Below are positions 24,401-32,915 of a stretch of DNA of 64,000 bases, piece by piece. Source of the DNA: Haberlea rhodopensis (lineage: Eukaryota; Streptophyta; Magnoliopsida; Lamiales; Gesneriaceae); contig CAJQUN010000143.1 of assembly GCA_907163345.1 (NCBI GenBank), forward strand, positions 186,001-250,000, in the 5' to 3' direction. The translations under genes and the position numbers were made by a program. The notes beneath the pieces were generated by a model, which saw only the letters and a program-made list of their open reading frames with translations, was not told where the DNA came from and ran no database searches. The first letter of the stretch is position 1. Every line of letters starts with the position of its first letter.

Positions 24401-25923
24401 CTATGATGACTTCTTGTTGCCATCTGGGCTATGACTTCGATGCGGACGCATCACCGGTTTGGGTATCGACCTTATTGGCTGAGCCAGATATTTATGAGCA
24501 TATCAGGAGAGCTCAGAGGTCTGATTGTGAGATTCAGAGATGGTCAGCATTGATTCTTCAGGGTCAGCCATCAAAATTCAGAGTGGCTGAGGATGGTTCC
24601 CTGAGACTCGGTAACCGATGGGTGGTTCCATGTACGCCGGAATTGCGTAGAGGAATCTTGGAACGGGCTCATAGTAGTCGATTCAGCATCCACCCAGGAG
24701 GGAGGAAGATGTATAAGGACTTGTGTGATCAGTTCTGGTGGAAGCGGATGAAGCGAGATGTAATCTCATTTGTCAAGAAGTGTTTGATCTGTCAGCAGGT
24801 GAAAGCAGAGAGGCAGCGACCCGGTGGCGAGCTAAGGAGCTTGGAGATACCGGAGTGGAAGTGGGAGCACATATCTATGGACTTTGTGACCCACTTGCCG
24901 AGGACTACTTCGGGTTGTGATGCCATTTGGGTGATCATTGACAGGCTGACGAAGGTAGCTCACTTCATTCCCTACAGTTTGACGTACACATACTTGAGGA
25001 TGGCTCAGCTGTATGTCCGGGACATAGTGAGGCTGCATGGGATTCCAGTGTCTATTGTGTCCGACAGAGATCCGCGGTTTACGTCTCATTTCTGGGGAGG
25101 TCTTCAGTCAGCTTTGGGTACTGAGGTGAGATTGAGTACGGCATATCATCCCCAGACGGATGGGCAGACAGAGCGTACTATACAGACGCTCGAGGACATG
25201 CTACGAGCTTGTGTGTTGGAGTTTGATGCCTCTTGGCAAGATTCTCTGCCCTTGGTAGAGTTTTCATACAACAACAGCTATCAGGCGAGTATTCAGATGG
25301 CGCCGTTTGAGGCTTTGTATGGTAGGCGTTGTAGGTCGCCATTGTACTGGGATGACTTGACCAGTAAAACTGTGGGAGGACCCGAATTGATTCGGGAGAT
25401 GGAGGATAAGGTAAAGGTTATCCGTCAGAAAATGAAGGCAGCCCAGGACAGGCAGGCAGCCTATGCGAATAAACGGCGGAGACCGTTAGAGTTTCAGACG
25501 GGAGACAGGGTCTTTTTAAAGATTTCACCGTTCAGGGGTGTAGTTCGTTTTGGTATGCGTGGTAAACTGTCCCCGAGGTATGTGGGACCGTATGAGATCT
25601 TACAGCGCATCGGTACCTTGGCTTACCGTCTGGCACTACCGCCGTCGTTGTCTGGTATTCACGACGTGTTTCATGTATCGATGCTACGGAAGTATGAGCC
25701 GGATCCGTCTCATGTATTGCAGCCAACTGAGGTTCAGCTAGATTCTGATGTATCTTATGAGGAACGACCAGTCAGAGTTTTGGACAGGGCTGATCGCAGG
25801 CTACGGAACAAAGTGATACCAATGGTAAAGATTCAGTGGGATCGCAGAGGTGTCGAAGAGGCCACGTGGGAGACGGAGCGGCATATGATGCAGCACTACC
25901 CGGAGTTATTTTCTGGTATGTGA
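21415..25923 (+). CDS. gag-pol: Gag-Pol polyprotein with chromodomain, intact (1502 aa)
   Basis: It encodes the particle protein and all enzymes for reverse transcription and integration. The order is: gag domain about residues 55-205 (WLERLEQIF...); a zinc knuckle pair at 284-312, the first CX2CX3HX4C and the second a canonical CX2CX4HX4C (CYICGRSGHIARRC); protease with D388 in LIDTGASHSF; reverse transcriptase about 600-770 with FIDD (D726-D727); RNase H about 865-990 (YTDAS, D873); integrase with a zinc-binding CLICQQ at 1123 and catalytic D1156, D1217, E1253 (D-60-D-35-E); GPY motif 1391-1393; and a chromodomain about 1450-1500 (VKIQWDRRGVEEATWE). The chromodomain, known in related elements to steer insertion to modified histones, makes it a chromovirus, most like Tekay/Del. 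The ATG at 21415 is chosen because gag homology starts there in every copy; the in-frame upstream codons begin with TTG. No stop separates gag from pol. Confidence 0.97.
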   Translation: MAANEEVGDVGSVNASIGQANPLPPPAVGVEPVAQMLLPGELSLTQFLTFHPPMFEGTETGEEAEEWLERLEQIFVSAPCARTAWLRLAEFQLAKKSSMWWRTTVMELRAQGMVIDWTLFRTRFLNRYFSAAARQSKEDEFSNLKQGSMTVSDYAMHYSSLLRYVPHIATNGHAKMRNFLKGLRPELFDRVISNNPTSFDDALVRAELAEIGVSAYPDVAPPPVSSQRSTPENLRPRGGSFKSRGTSSSSSRFSGRRPDGRKQGDRRGGASTFGGPGRAGEVKCHFCGGPHLMRDCSACYICGRSGHIARRCPNREGQTDLREGRGRFSTGTVQQRPPVAPRHMGGQAMGPPQGQVYALTREQADAAPEEVIAGTCLLFSYSAFILIDTGASHSFVSADFVARHHMCTSPLPTSLLVSTPTGKKVVADQFLMDCLIYFEGNEVKADLIVLGMSDFDCIVGIDILNRYQAVVDCRQRTVRFRSQLGVQWIFYGNGSRAKVPLISAIKMSQLLEHGHTGYLIYAVDLLGKGKELRVEDIPVVAEFADVFPEEIPGFPPTREVEFGIELLPGTSAISRAPYRMAPAELRELKEQLQELLDKGYIRPSVSPWGAPVLFVKKKDGSMRLCIDYRQLNKATVKNKYPLPRIDDLFDQLQGTKLYSKIDLRSGYHQIRVREEDVQKTAFRTRYGHYEFLVMPFGVTNAPAVFMSLMNRVFQPYLDQFVIVFIDDILIYSQSEEEHVRHLRTVLQILRDHQLYAKLSKCEFWLSSVVFLGHVISSSGISVDPRKIEAVMEWAAPTSVPEIRSFLGLAGYYRRFVEGFSKIAKPLTQLTQKGVPFYWSEACEQSFQELKHRLTTAPVLVIPSENKRFVLYTDASLQGLGCVLMQDKHVVAYASRQLKPHETRYPVHDLELAAIIFALKIWRHYLYGTSFTIYTDHKSLKFLFTQAELNMRQRRWMDLLKDYDCEIEYHPGKANLTADALSRKVRNTAEDVMHLSAMMTSCCHLGYDFDADASPVWVSTLLAEPDIYEHIRRAQRSDCEIQRWSALILQGQPSKFRVAEDGSLRLGNRWVVPCTPELRRGILERAHSSRFSIHPGGRKMYKDLCDQFWWKRMKRDVISFVKKCLICQQVKAERQRPGGELRSLEIPEWKWEHISMDFVTHLPRTTSGCDAIWVIIDRLTKVAHFIPYSLTYTYLRMAQLYVRDIVRLHGIPVSIVSDRDPRFTSHFWGGLQSALGTEVRLSTAYHPQTDGQTERTIQTLEDMLRACVLEFDASWQDSLPLVEFSYNNSYQASIQMAPFEALYGRRCRSPLYWDDLTSKTVGGPELIREMEDKVKVIRQKMKAAQDRQAAYANKRRRPLEFQTGDRVFLKISPFRGVVRFGMRGKLSPRYVGPYEILQRIGTLAYRLALPPSLSGIHDVFHVSMLRKYEPDPSHVLQPTEVQLDSDVSYEERPVRVLDRADRRLRNKVIPMVKIQWDRRGVEEATWETERHMMQHYPELFSGM

Positions 25924-25978
25924 GTTATGTTTGGTTTTGGTTGGGTAAGTGCGTGTGATTTCGAGGGCGAAATCCTAT

Positions 25979-25992
25979 AAGTAGGGGAGTAT
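25979..25992 (+). other. Polypurine tract of A
   Basis: aagtaggggagtat lies immediately before the 3' LTR and follows the conserved tcgagggcgaaatc. It is the expected primer for plus-strand synthesis. Confidence 0.88.
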
Positions 25993-28326
25993 TGTGATAC
26001 CCCCGAAATAATTATATGCAAATTGGGCATTAATTTCGATTATGAGATTTTAATGGTGGTGATTAAATTAATTAATGGAATTAATTATATTGGTGAAATG
26101 CTTGGTCACCTGGTAGGAGCGACCCGGTAGAGCATTTCGATGTGCATGTTATTCATGTTGGGTAATTGGGGATTTTGATGGTTTAATTGTACTGGTTTGT
26201 GATTAATTGTGTGAATCATGTTTTTATTGGGATTTTGGTACATTATGGTAAAATGCCTTTAAATATCATGTTGGGGTGTTTTATACACCATGGTAAATTG
26301 TGGAAGGCAATTGGTTTAATTAAATCATTTATACCCCATTCCCCTTTAATTCCCATTACTTTACAACTTTCCCCAAAACCACCACCAAACCCTTCTTTTT
26401 CCCCATTTTCGAAATTGTGCTCAAGGTTGGAGAGAAAACCTTCAAGAAGCTTGCTTTGTGGGTTTTGGTGTGAGTTTTGGAGTCCCCTAGAGGTATGGAT
26501 ACCTCCCCATTGCTTTTATTGTGTTTGGTTTAAGATTGAAATGGTTTTGAAGGGTTTAAAATGGGTTTGGGTTGGATTGTTGTGGTTTTGTTTGGGGGTT
26601 GGTTTTATGGTTGTTTTAAGGTGTATTTTGAAGGGTTATGATGTTATTTGAGTTGTTGGTTTGTTGGTTATGTGTTGAAATGGGTTGGAATGATTTTGAG
26701 GTGCAAAAATGGAGATTTTTTCGGGTTACAGGGGTCGGCGATCGATCGCCCATTTCAGGCGATCGATCGCGCCCAGGCAGTAGGCGTTGGAAGCTTTTGG
26801 CGATCGATCGCCACTCTTGGGCGATCGATCGGCGGGTCTGGCGATCGATCGCGCCAAGTGTGGCGATCGATCGCCGAAGGATGAAAAATTTGGGGCTCGG
26901 GCAGTACGTTTGGGCGATCGATCGCCGTGATGGGCGATCGATCGCGAAGGTTAAAATATTGGATTTTTGGACTTTTTTGTGGAATTTTTGATATCGGACT
27001 ATTATTGGCTCCTAATATTAATTTGTGTGAATGTGTAGAACCATCCCAGGTGGGCACACAGCATAGGAGATAAAGTCCACGATAATCTCCACTTTTGGAA
27101 TCAAGGTACGTGGGACGTACGAGCATAACCTATTATAGTATTGCAACTGTAATATGCATGGTTTGTGATAATGGTATTAAATGGGCATTGGAATACATGG
27201 TGTATGGTAATTGTATTATATGGACATTGCAATATCTGGCATTTGGTAAGTATTGAAATGCATGGTGCATTATATTTACTTCAAATGGATAATGATATGC
27301 ATGGTATATGGTAACTGTGATAAATAGACATACATTGGAAATCATAGGGTGCCGCTTTAGAGCGAGCAACGATTGGGTGTTGTCGCCGTTGAGCGACCAC
27401 CGGTTATGACGCCGCTATTGTTGAGCGTGCGCTGGGTTTAGAATGCCGCTATTGTGGAGCGAGCAATGTTACGGGAACATGGAATCCTTGGTTAAATATA
27501 TGTGAAATCTATGGCCTATGTATAATGATTTTACATATTGATTATGGAGTTGACATGATAGAACTGTATTAGTTAATCTATATGGTGATTAACTGGCTTT
27601 GGGAATTTGATGAGTTTGGTTATTTTGAGAACAGGGACAATGCATGGGATCCCGGATGAGGGTGTTACCATCCAGGGAGTATCATTTAAATTATGGCATT
27701 TACATTCTGTAAATTATGAATTGCAATATTATTATTTTGTGATTGGTGGTATTGGTATGCTCACCCCGTGTGGGGGCTGTCTCTGTTGGGGCAGGTATTA
27801 CAGGTGTAGCAGCGACTTTGGAGTCGAGCTCGAGCTGTTGGTTAGAGGTACTTCCAGGATAGAGGTACCAGAGCTGGCTGGATAGACGCTCAGATCCAGA
27901 GTTGAGATCGAGTTGCGCTTGGGAGGTGCTTCCAGGATTGAGGCACCGGTAACGACAGCTGGAAGTATGGTATTTTATACTTTATGTACACATACGATTA
28001 TTTGGTGCTCGTCTGTGAGCGACGTATATGTGTGCATGGGTTGTATAAAAGGCAAATGTCTTTCTTTTCATCTATATTGTGATATGCAATTAATTGGGAA
28101 TTGCTAGATGAATTGAGAAGTAATTAGTGTATCTCGGGGGTACATGACATGCTAAATGGTTTAGTTGGAAAAATGGAAATGGTATGTATTGGATTAAACG
28201 GAAGAATTTTATTATCGGTATATTACGCTAATCTAGCATATGGTTATTTTCCAACATATATGGTTACATGTACATGTTTGTGGGATTTAGCGCTAATTAC
28301 GGGTTAAGGGCACGGGGGTCCTTACA
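25993..28326 (+). repeat. 3' LTR of A (2334 bp)
   Basis: Same length as 18867-21200, with one difference seen (27038 G). Here the acceptor-like tgtgtag is intact. It is followed by the target duplication CATAC. Confidence 0.96.
26737..26946. repeat. Palindrome array in A 3' LTR
   Basis: Eight perfect units identical in spacing to 19611-19820. Confidence 0.97.
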
Positions 28327-28331
28327 CATAC

Positions 28332-29339
28332 AGCCTAGGAGATAAAGTCCACAACACACCACATTTTGGTACAAAGGTACGTAGTGAGACGTATGTGCAT
28401 CGGACGGTAAAACGTATCTTTTACGCATTGAATCGGTTATGCATTATGGTTGCACACATGGAATTAATTATGCATTATGGTTGCATACATGGTCTTGGTT
28501 ATGCATCATGGTTGCATACATGGGTTGAACATGCATTATGGTTGCATGTGTATATTGGATGCATTGGTGCATGTGATTGTGAGTCGAGATTATATTCCAG
28601 TGATGAAGAATACTTGTTGCCTTCATGTCGCAGCGATGATAGAATACTTGCCACTGTCATATTATAGCGATGAAGAATATTTACCGCAAATATGTCGAAG
28701 CGAAGGATAATTCCGCTGTCATATTACTATTGCGAGGGATATTATGCCGCTAATATGTCAAAGCGAGGGGTATTAATGTCGCTATCATGTAAACACGAGG
28801 GGTATTATGCCACTGATATAATAAGACTGGAAATGGCCATTGGTATACATGGAATGGATGCATGTCATGGCATACATTATTTGTATTATAATCTATTGAT
28901 TATGATTGTGGTACAGGGACAACCAAAGGGAGCTTTTAAATGTATTAAATACAGGGAGTGATTCGTATTTACGGTTTATGCATTTGAATTACAATCATAT
29001 TATTGTGAATATGGTTTACATACATGCTCATGGTTTTGGGGTTGTTCCTGTAGGTACTTTTGGGCGGACGGGCTAAGGCGGGTTGATGCGGTGAGCTTGT
29101 GAGGAGTGCTTTTGGTGTAGCAGGCATAATTCTTTTGTATAGTCTCTACTCTAGGAGTAGTGTAAAGCTATAGGATTAACATTCAATTGATTGGGGAATG
29201 TAATTAATCCCTTTTGGAACTTTATTTTGGCATTGTAATCTTAACAGCTCAAGGCATCGACACGAACTTTATACTCTATAGATGTATGTTAGCTCTATTT
29301 ACGCCTTTAATCCGCACTTAAGGAACTAGGGTCCTTACA
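28332..29339 (+). repeat. 3' LTR of B, second segment
   Basis: It resumes the B LTR with agcctaggagataaagtcc and parallels 3206-4208. It carries the dyad gtacgt-agtgag-acgtat (one change), the AGCGAAGG...CCGC units and the terminal gggtccttaca. Total 3' LTR length without A is 2073 bp. Confidence 0.9.
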
Positions 29340-29433
29340 TTGCGTGTAATCTTTCCCCCTAATAACATGATTGTGTGCACTAATGGCAAGGGTTAATACA
29401 CTAATAACGGGTTAAGGGCACGGGATCCTTACA
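29340..29433 (+). repeat. LTR C, distal end
   Basis: The segment ends aatacactaataacgggttaag...ccttaca, matching the termini of the A and D LTRs. It continues C after the B insertion. The next bases belong to the gag of K, not to a primer site, so C is a 3' or solo LTR. Confidence 0.75.
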
Positions 29434-29521
29434 GTGGTGGTGGTGGCACAGGCGCCAATCCAACATTAGCGTTGCCACTCATGGCATCTCCAACATCATC
29501 ATGAGGTACTCTGTCTGCAAT
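29434..29521 (-). pseudogene. gag N-terminus of old chromovirus K
   Basis: Read on the minus strand from 29521, the frame gives a GDAMSGNANVGLAPVPPPP-type stretch that parallels the A gag start (GDVGSVNASIGQANPLPPP). The start codon position has ATT where ATG is expected and is preceded by an acceptor-like atttacag. The gag is cut at 29433/29434 by LTR C. Only about 29 codons remain in the window. Confidence 0.6.
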
Positions 29522-29909
29522 TGCTGTAAATACACGGTTACCAACAACAAACAAATATATAAAGCATGTCGGTATAACATCATATCAATATTCTTAACAT
29601 GCTTTCAAGGTATTAATCATATACTGTTTTATAGTTGAGTTATATAGGTTGATACATTAGTTACAAAATTCTGTCATAATATACATCATATGTACTGTAA
29701 AACAACCTAGACTCGTACAACTCCTATATAGTGGTTCAATTCGCAGCGAGATAACTCACAATTCCGTCCTCCCACATCTATGAGTACCTATAGAAACAAT
29801 CACACAACATGAGTATAGATAAACAAACAGCTCAGTGTTATATCAATAATCAATATAAAACGATAAAGCACTATAATGATCAGTTGTGATTGTTCTGTAT
29901 CATGCATCA
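29522..29909 (-). other. Leader and LTR end of K
   Basis: The minus strand shows, upstream of the gag remnant, a leader with gacatgcttt and ttgttggtaaccgtg like other leaders. A degenerate primer-site-like taatgtatcaacc lies near 29650-29663, and tttctataggtactc near 29790 resembles the tccctgtaggtacac block of B/F-type LTRs. No gene is seen. The copia-like solo LTR interrupts it at 29910. Confidence 0.4.
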
Positions 29910-30388
29910 TGTTAGGATCGGGGTAGTGTTTAGAAGGGGGGTTGAATAAACACTAGATTCAATTTCAATTTTGTTCACGTTTGCTGCAGACTGTTAAGTA
30001 CTGTAGTAGCTTCTCAATATATAGCAAGTCAGGAAACACTGAATATAGTACGGAAGACGTTAGCTGGACTTGTGAGGGATAAAAACGGAATGGTAAATAA
30101 GCAGAAAGTAAATGACACAAATATGTTTCTGGAAGTTCGAAGCACAACGCTTCTACGTCTCCCCTTCTTCCTTTGCAGGAAGGTTACACTAGAAGACTTG
30201 GTTTACACTTTACAGTATACAACCTTCTTAGGCATTCACACAGCTTGGCCTAAACTCCTAGCAATCACAACTTCCTAATTTGATTACAATAATTTCTATG
30301 ACACTCTCAAAAAATAAACTGTTTAGCTTCGAGTGTTCTTGAGCAGCAAACTTCAGTTGAGGATAATCTGTCACTAGTACAGTAGTAC
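29910..30388 (+). repeat. Copia-like solo LTR, segment 1
   Basis: It runs from the LTR start to the E insertion point. It holds the ggggggttgaataaacac block and no gene. Confidence 0.75.
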
Positions 30389-32899
30389 TGTGATGACCAG
30401 GGATTATAGGTGTTAATCCCGTAGTGTTAATAATCCCTAAAGTGGTTTTACGTGGCGATTTGGAATTTAATCGAGGAGTTGGACTCGTTTAATTGGGTAG
30501 TTGGGATCGTTGGATCCAGAGGTTGAGATTGTATTCACATTACGGTGTAAAACCTAAGAGTTGGGTTTTTGATGTGTCTCGGGATCTCGGGTGCTGTGTG
30601 AGCACCGGTAGGGGGTTTTGGAGTTAGAGAGAGAGTTTTTGAAAACAGATGATTTTTAAGGAATCATGATGTATTTGTGGGGCTATTAATTTTTCGGGGT
30701 ATTTTTGCTATAAATACCATTTAAACCCAAAATTTTAGAAATAATATCAATTTCAGCCCCAAATTCCTCTCTCTCTCTCCCCGCATGCGATTCCCGTCGC
30801 CCCCTGCACCCCCGCGACTTCCGGCGCTTCGCCCGCCGCCGACGGACGCCGTTCGGCGCGTCCGACCTACCCACGGCTTCGTCTCGTCCAGGCGCTCATT
30901 TCCCCTCCGTCAATTTGAAGTTTCATCGCGATTGAAGTCGAATTTTACAGAAGTGCACCGATCCCCAATTTCTAGGGTTCTTCGATTTTGGTCCGATTTC
31001 TTCCGATTTTCGATTGGGTAACCTCCCTTACCCCTTTTTCGTCATTTTCGTGTATTTCCCTGCCATTATTGTGTTCGAATTTGATGAATAATAAGGGTTC
31101 GAATTTAAGGGTTTGTTTGGGTTCGAATTTAAGGGGGTTAAGTTCGAAAATTGAAGGTTTTTGGCAAGGGGTGTTGATTCTTGCTTGGATAGCTTAATTC
31201 ACATTTTAGATGAATTATGGTATTTAATTGGGTTCGAAATTGTGAGATTCGGGTTCGATTTTTGTAGGGTATTCTTGAACAAATTTCGATATTGTCTCAT
31301 TTATTTCCCTCCCTGTATGTACCCTGCCCCGGGTCTTTTAAAAGGTTAATTGTCGTGTGTTGACAATATTTTGAGGGATATGGGTGTGCTTGAGCATGTG
31401 TTGCATGTTCGTAAATAATTGTGAATTATTTATCGTGTTAGCACATCATTCCTCGGGGCATGGAACTCGAGCAAGGTTTGGCTCGGACTTCGGAGATTTA
31501 AGGTACGTGCGACGTACGAGCATTACTACATATTAGAGCATTTGTGAATGCATAATGTATTTTGATTTTATTGAATAATCGTGCACGAGGATTATTTATA
31601 TGTGTTGCATGAGGATTATTTATATGTGTTGAGAAGCTATGAAGCGACCTAATCTTGATATCGCCGTCAGGGGCGCACGTGACACTAGAGTAGTGTAACT
31701 CTCATAAGTTATATGGGGTACCTGATGTATATGACTATTGTAGGGCATTTGAGATGCCTGGGCATTTGAGATGCCTGAGAATGATCGTGGGATCATGTTT
31801 TCATTATAAGACATTTGAGATGTCTAGGTATAATGGAAAATTGGTAAAATAAATGCTAGGCATTTAATTTATTTATGATTAATAGCGAGGCTATGAAATC
31901 AGTGTTAGATATTGAGATATCTACTTTTGCATGAATGATGAACTTGGAATCATAATTATTGATATTCGAGAACTAGGCATGCAATGGGTTAAATCAATGT
32001 GTTGATTTACTGATTTATGAGATTTGATGAGTTTGATGATTGTGAGAACAGGGACAGTACACGGAATCCCGGATGAGGATGTTGCCATCCAGGGAGTATC
32101 ATTTAAAATTTATTAATATTTACTTGTGTTGTAAATTATGAATTTCATTATTGTGATTATGAGATTTTGTGTATTGGTATGCTCACCCCGTTGGGGGCTG
32201 TCTCTGTTGGGGCAGGTGAGCATCGATGGCTGTGGAGCTGAGCTCGAGCTGTTGATTGGATGTACTCACAGGATCGTGGTACCAGGGCTTGATGGAGCAC
32301 GGTATCGTATAGAGTACTTATATACACCCGAGGTTTATATACACATTTATGATGCTCGCATGTGAGCACGGACATTCTTGTATATGGGTTGTATATAAAG
32401 GCATGAGCCTTCCTCTCTTTCATTACATGTTGCATGCAATTGTGGTAGAATTGCTAATGATATGAGAGTCGTTAGTGTATTATGTGGGTGTTGAGACCCA
32501 TTTATGTCGTCATATGTGTGGTGTCTTCCCTGGCTGGGAATTTACTTGGTATTACTGCTTTCTGATGAGTATTATGTTTTCCCTGGCCGGGAATTATGTT
32601 ATGTGTTGTGCTTCTATTTCGGGATAGCTCTATTTATGGGGAGACTCTGCCCAAATTTTTATAAAAGTCCACAATGTGAAAAGTGGCAAAAAGGGATGAT
32701 ATTGGGCGAACTTTGTGAGTCTATTTCGTTGTTAGACTGATGACCTTATAACATTGAGTGTTAAAGGAATTTTTTTTTTTGTAATTGCCATGCAATGATA
32801 AAGTATCATCTGAGCTTCCCGATTGACTTTTATTGAAAGCATGTGCCACACATAGTGGTTAATACACTAATCAAGGATTAAGGGCTTGGGGTCCTTACA
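30389..32899 (+). repeat. 5' LTR of E (2511 bp)
   Basis: It runs from tgtgatgaccagggatt to gcttggggtccttaca. A clear TATA box is at 30709. A CpG-rich leader (30780-30960) follows, then a donor-like CGATTGG|GTAACC near 31018, a T-rich stretch, and an acceptor-like cgtgttag near 31441. The dyad gtacgt-gcg-acgtac is at 31503-31517. It lacks the CGATCGATCG array found in all other gypsy LTRs visible over that region. Confidence 0.92.
30709..30718 (+). promoter_or_regulatory. TATA box of the E 5' LTR
   Basis: ctataaatac lies about 320 bases into the LTR. A pyrimidine-rich ctctctctctcccc stretch about 55 bases downstream is a likely leader. The same site is at 36996-37005 in the 3' LTR. Confidence 0.7.
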
Positions 32900-32903
32900 T
32901 TAG

Positions 32904-32915
32904 TGGTATCAGAGC
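32904..32915 (+). other. Primer binding site of E
   Basis: tggtatcagagc lies four bases after the LTR end, identical to the coding elements. Confidence 0.9.

Larger units (their letters stand above)
18867..28326 (+). mobile_element. Intact young Ty3/gypsy chromovirus A
   Basis: This complete 9460-bp element has LTRs of 2334 bp each, a primer site, one uninterrupted gag-pol frame, a polypurine tract and a perfect target duplication CATAC (18862-18866 and 28327-28331). Comparing the two LTRs by eye I found one difference (19912 A versus 27038 G). It is inserted in the 3' LTR of B. By structure it is the only copy here that could be autonomous. Transcription or activity cannot be judged from sequence. 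Confidence 0.97.
2142..29339 (+). mobile_element. Ty3/gypsy chromovirus B, decayed, with nested D and A
   Basis: B has a 5' LTR (2142-4208), a primer site, a broken gag-pol (4422-8086, resuming 17033-17731), a polypurine tract (17787-17800) and a 3' LTR (17802-18866, resuming 28332-29339). D sits in the integrase region and A in the 3' LTR. Flanking pentamers are TTACA on the left and TTGCG on the right, so no clean target duplication is visible. Without the insertions the element would be about 8.8 kb. The reading frame shows B is related to A but much older. It is inserted in LTR C. Confidence 0.9.

Noticed and set aside
30781..31021. Possible captured host exon in the E LTR (frame rich in R, P and S)
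   Set aside because: The frame differs between the two E LTRs by a one-base indel and has no recognisable domain; kept only as a CpG-rich leader.
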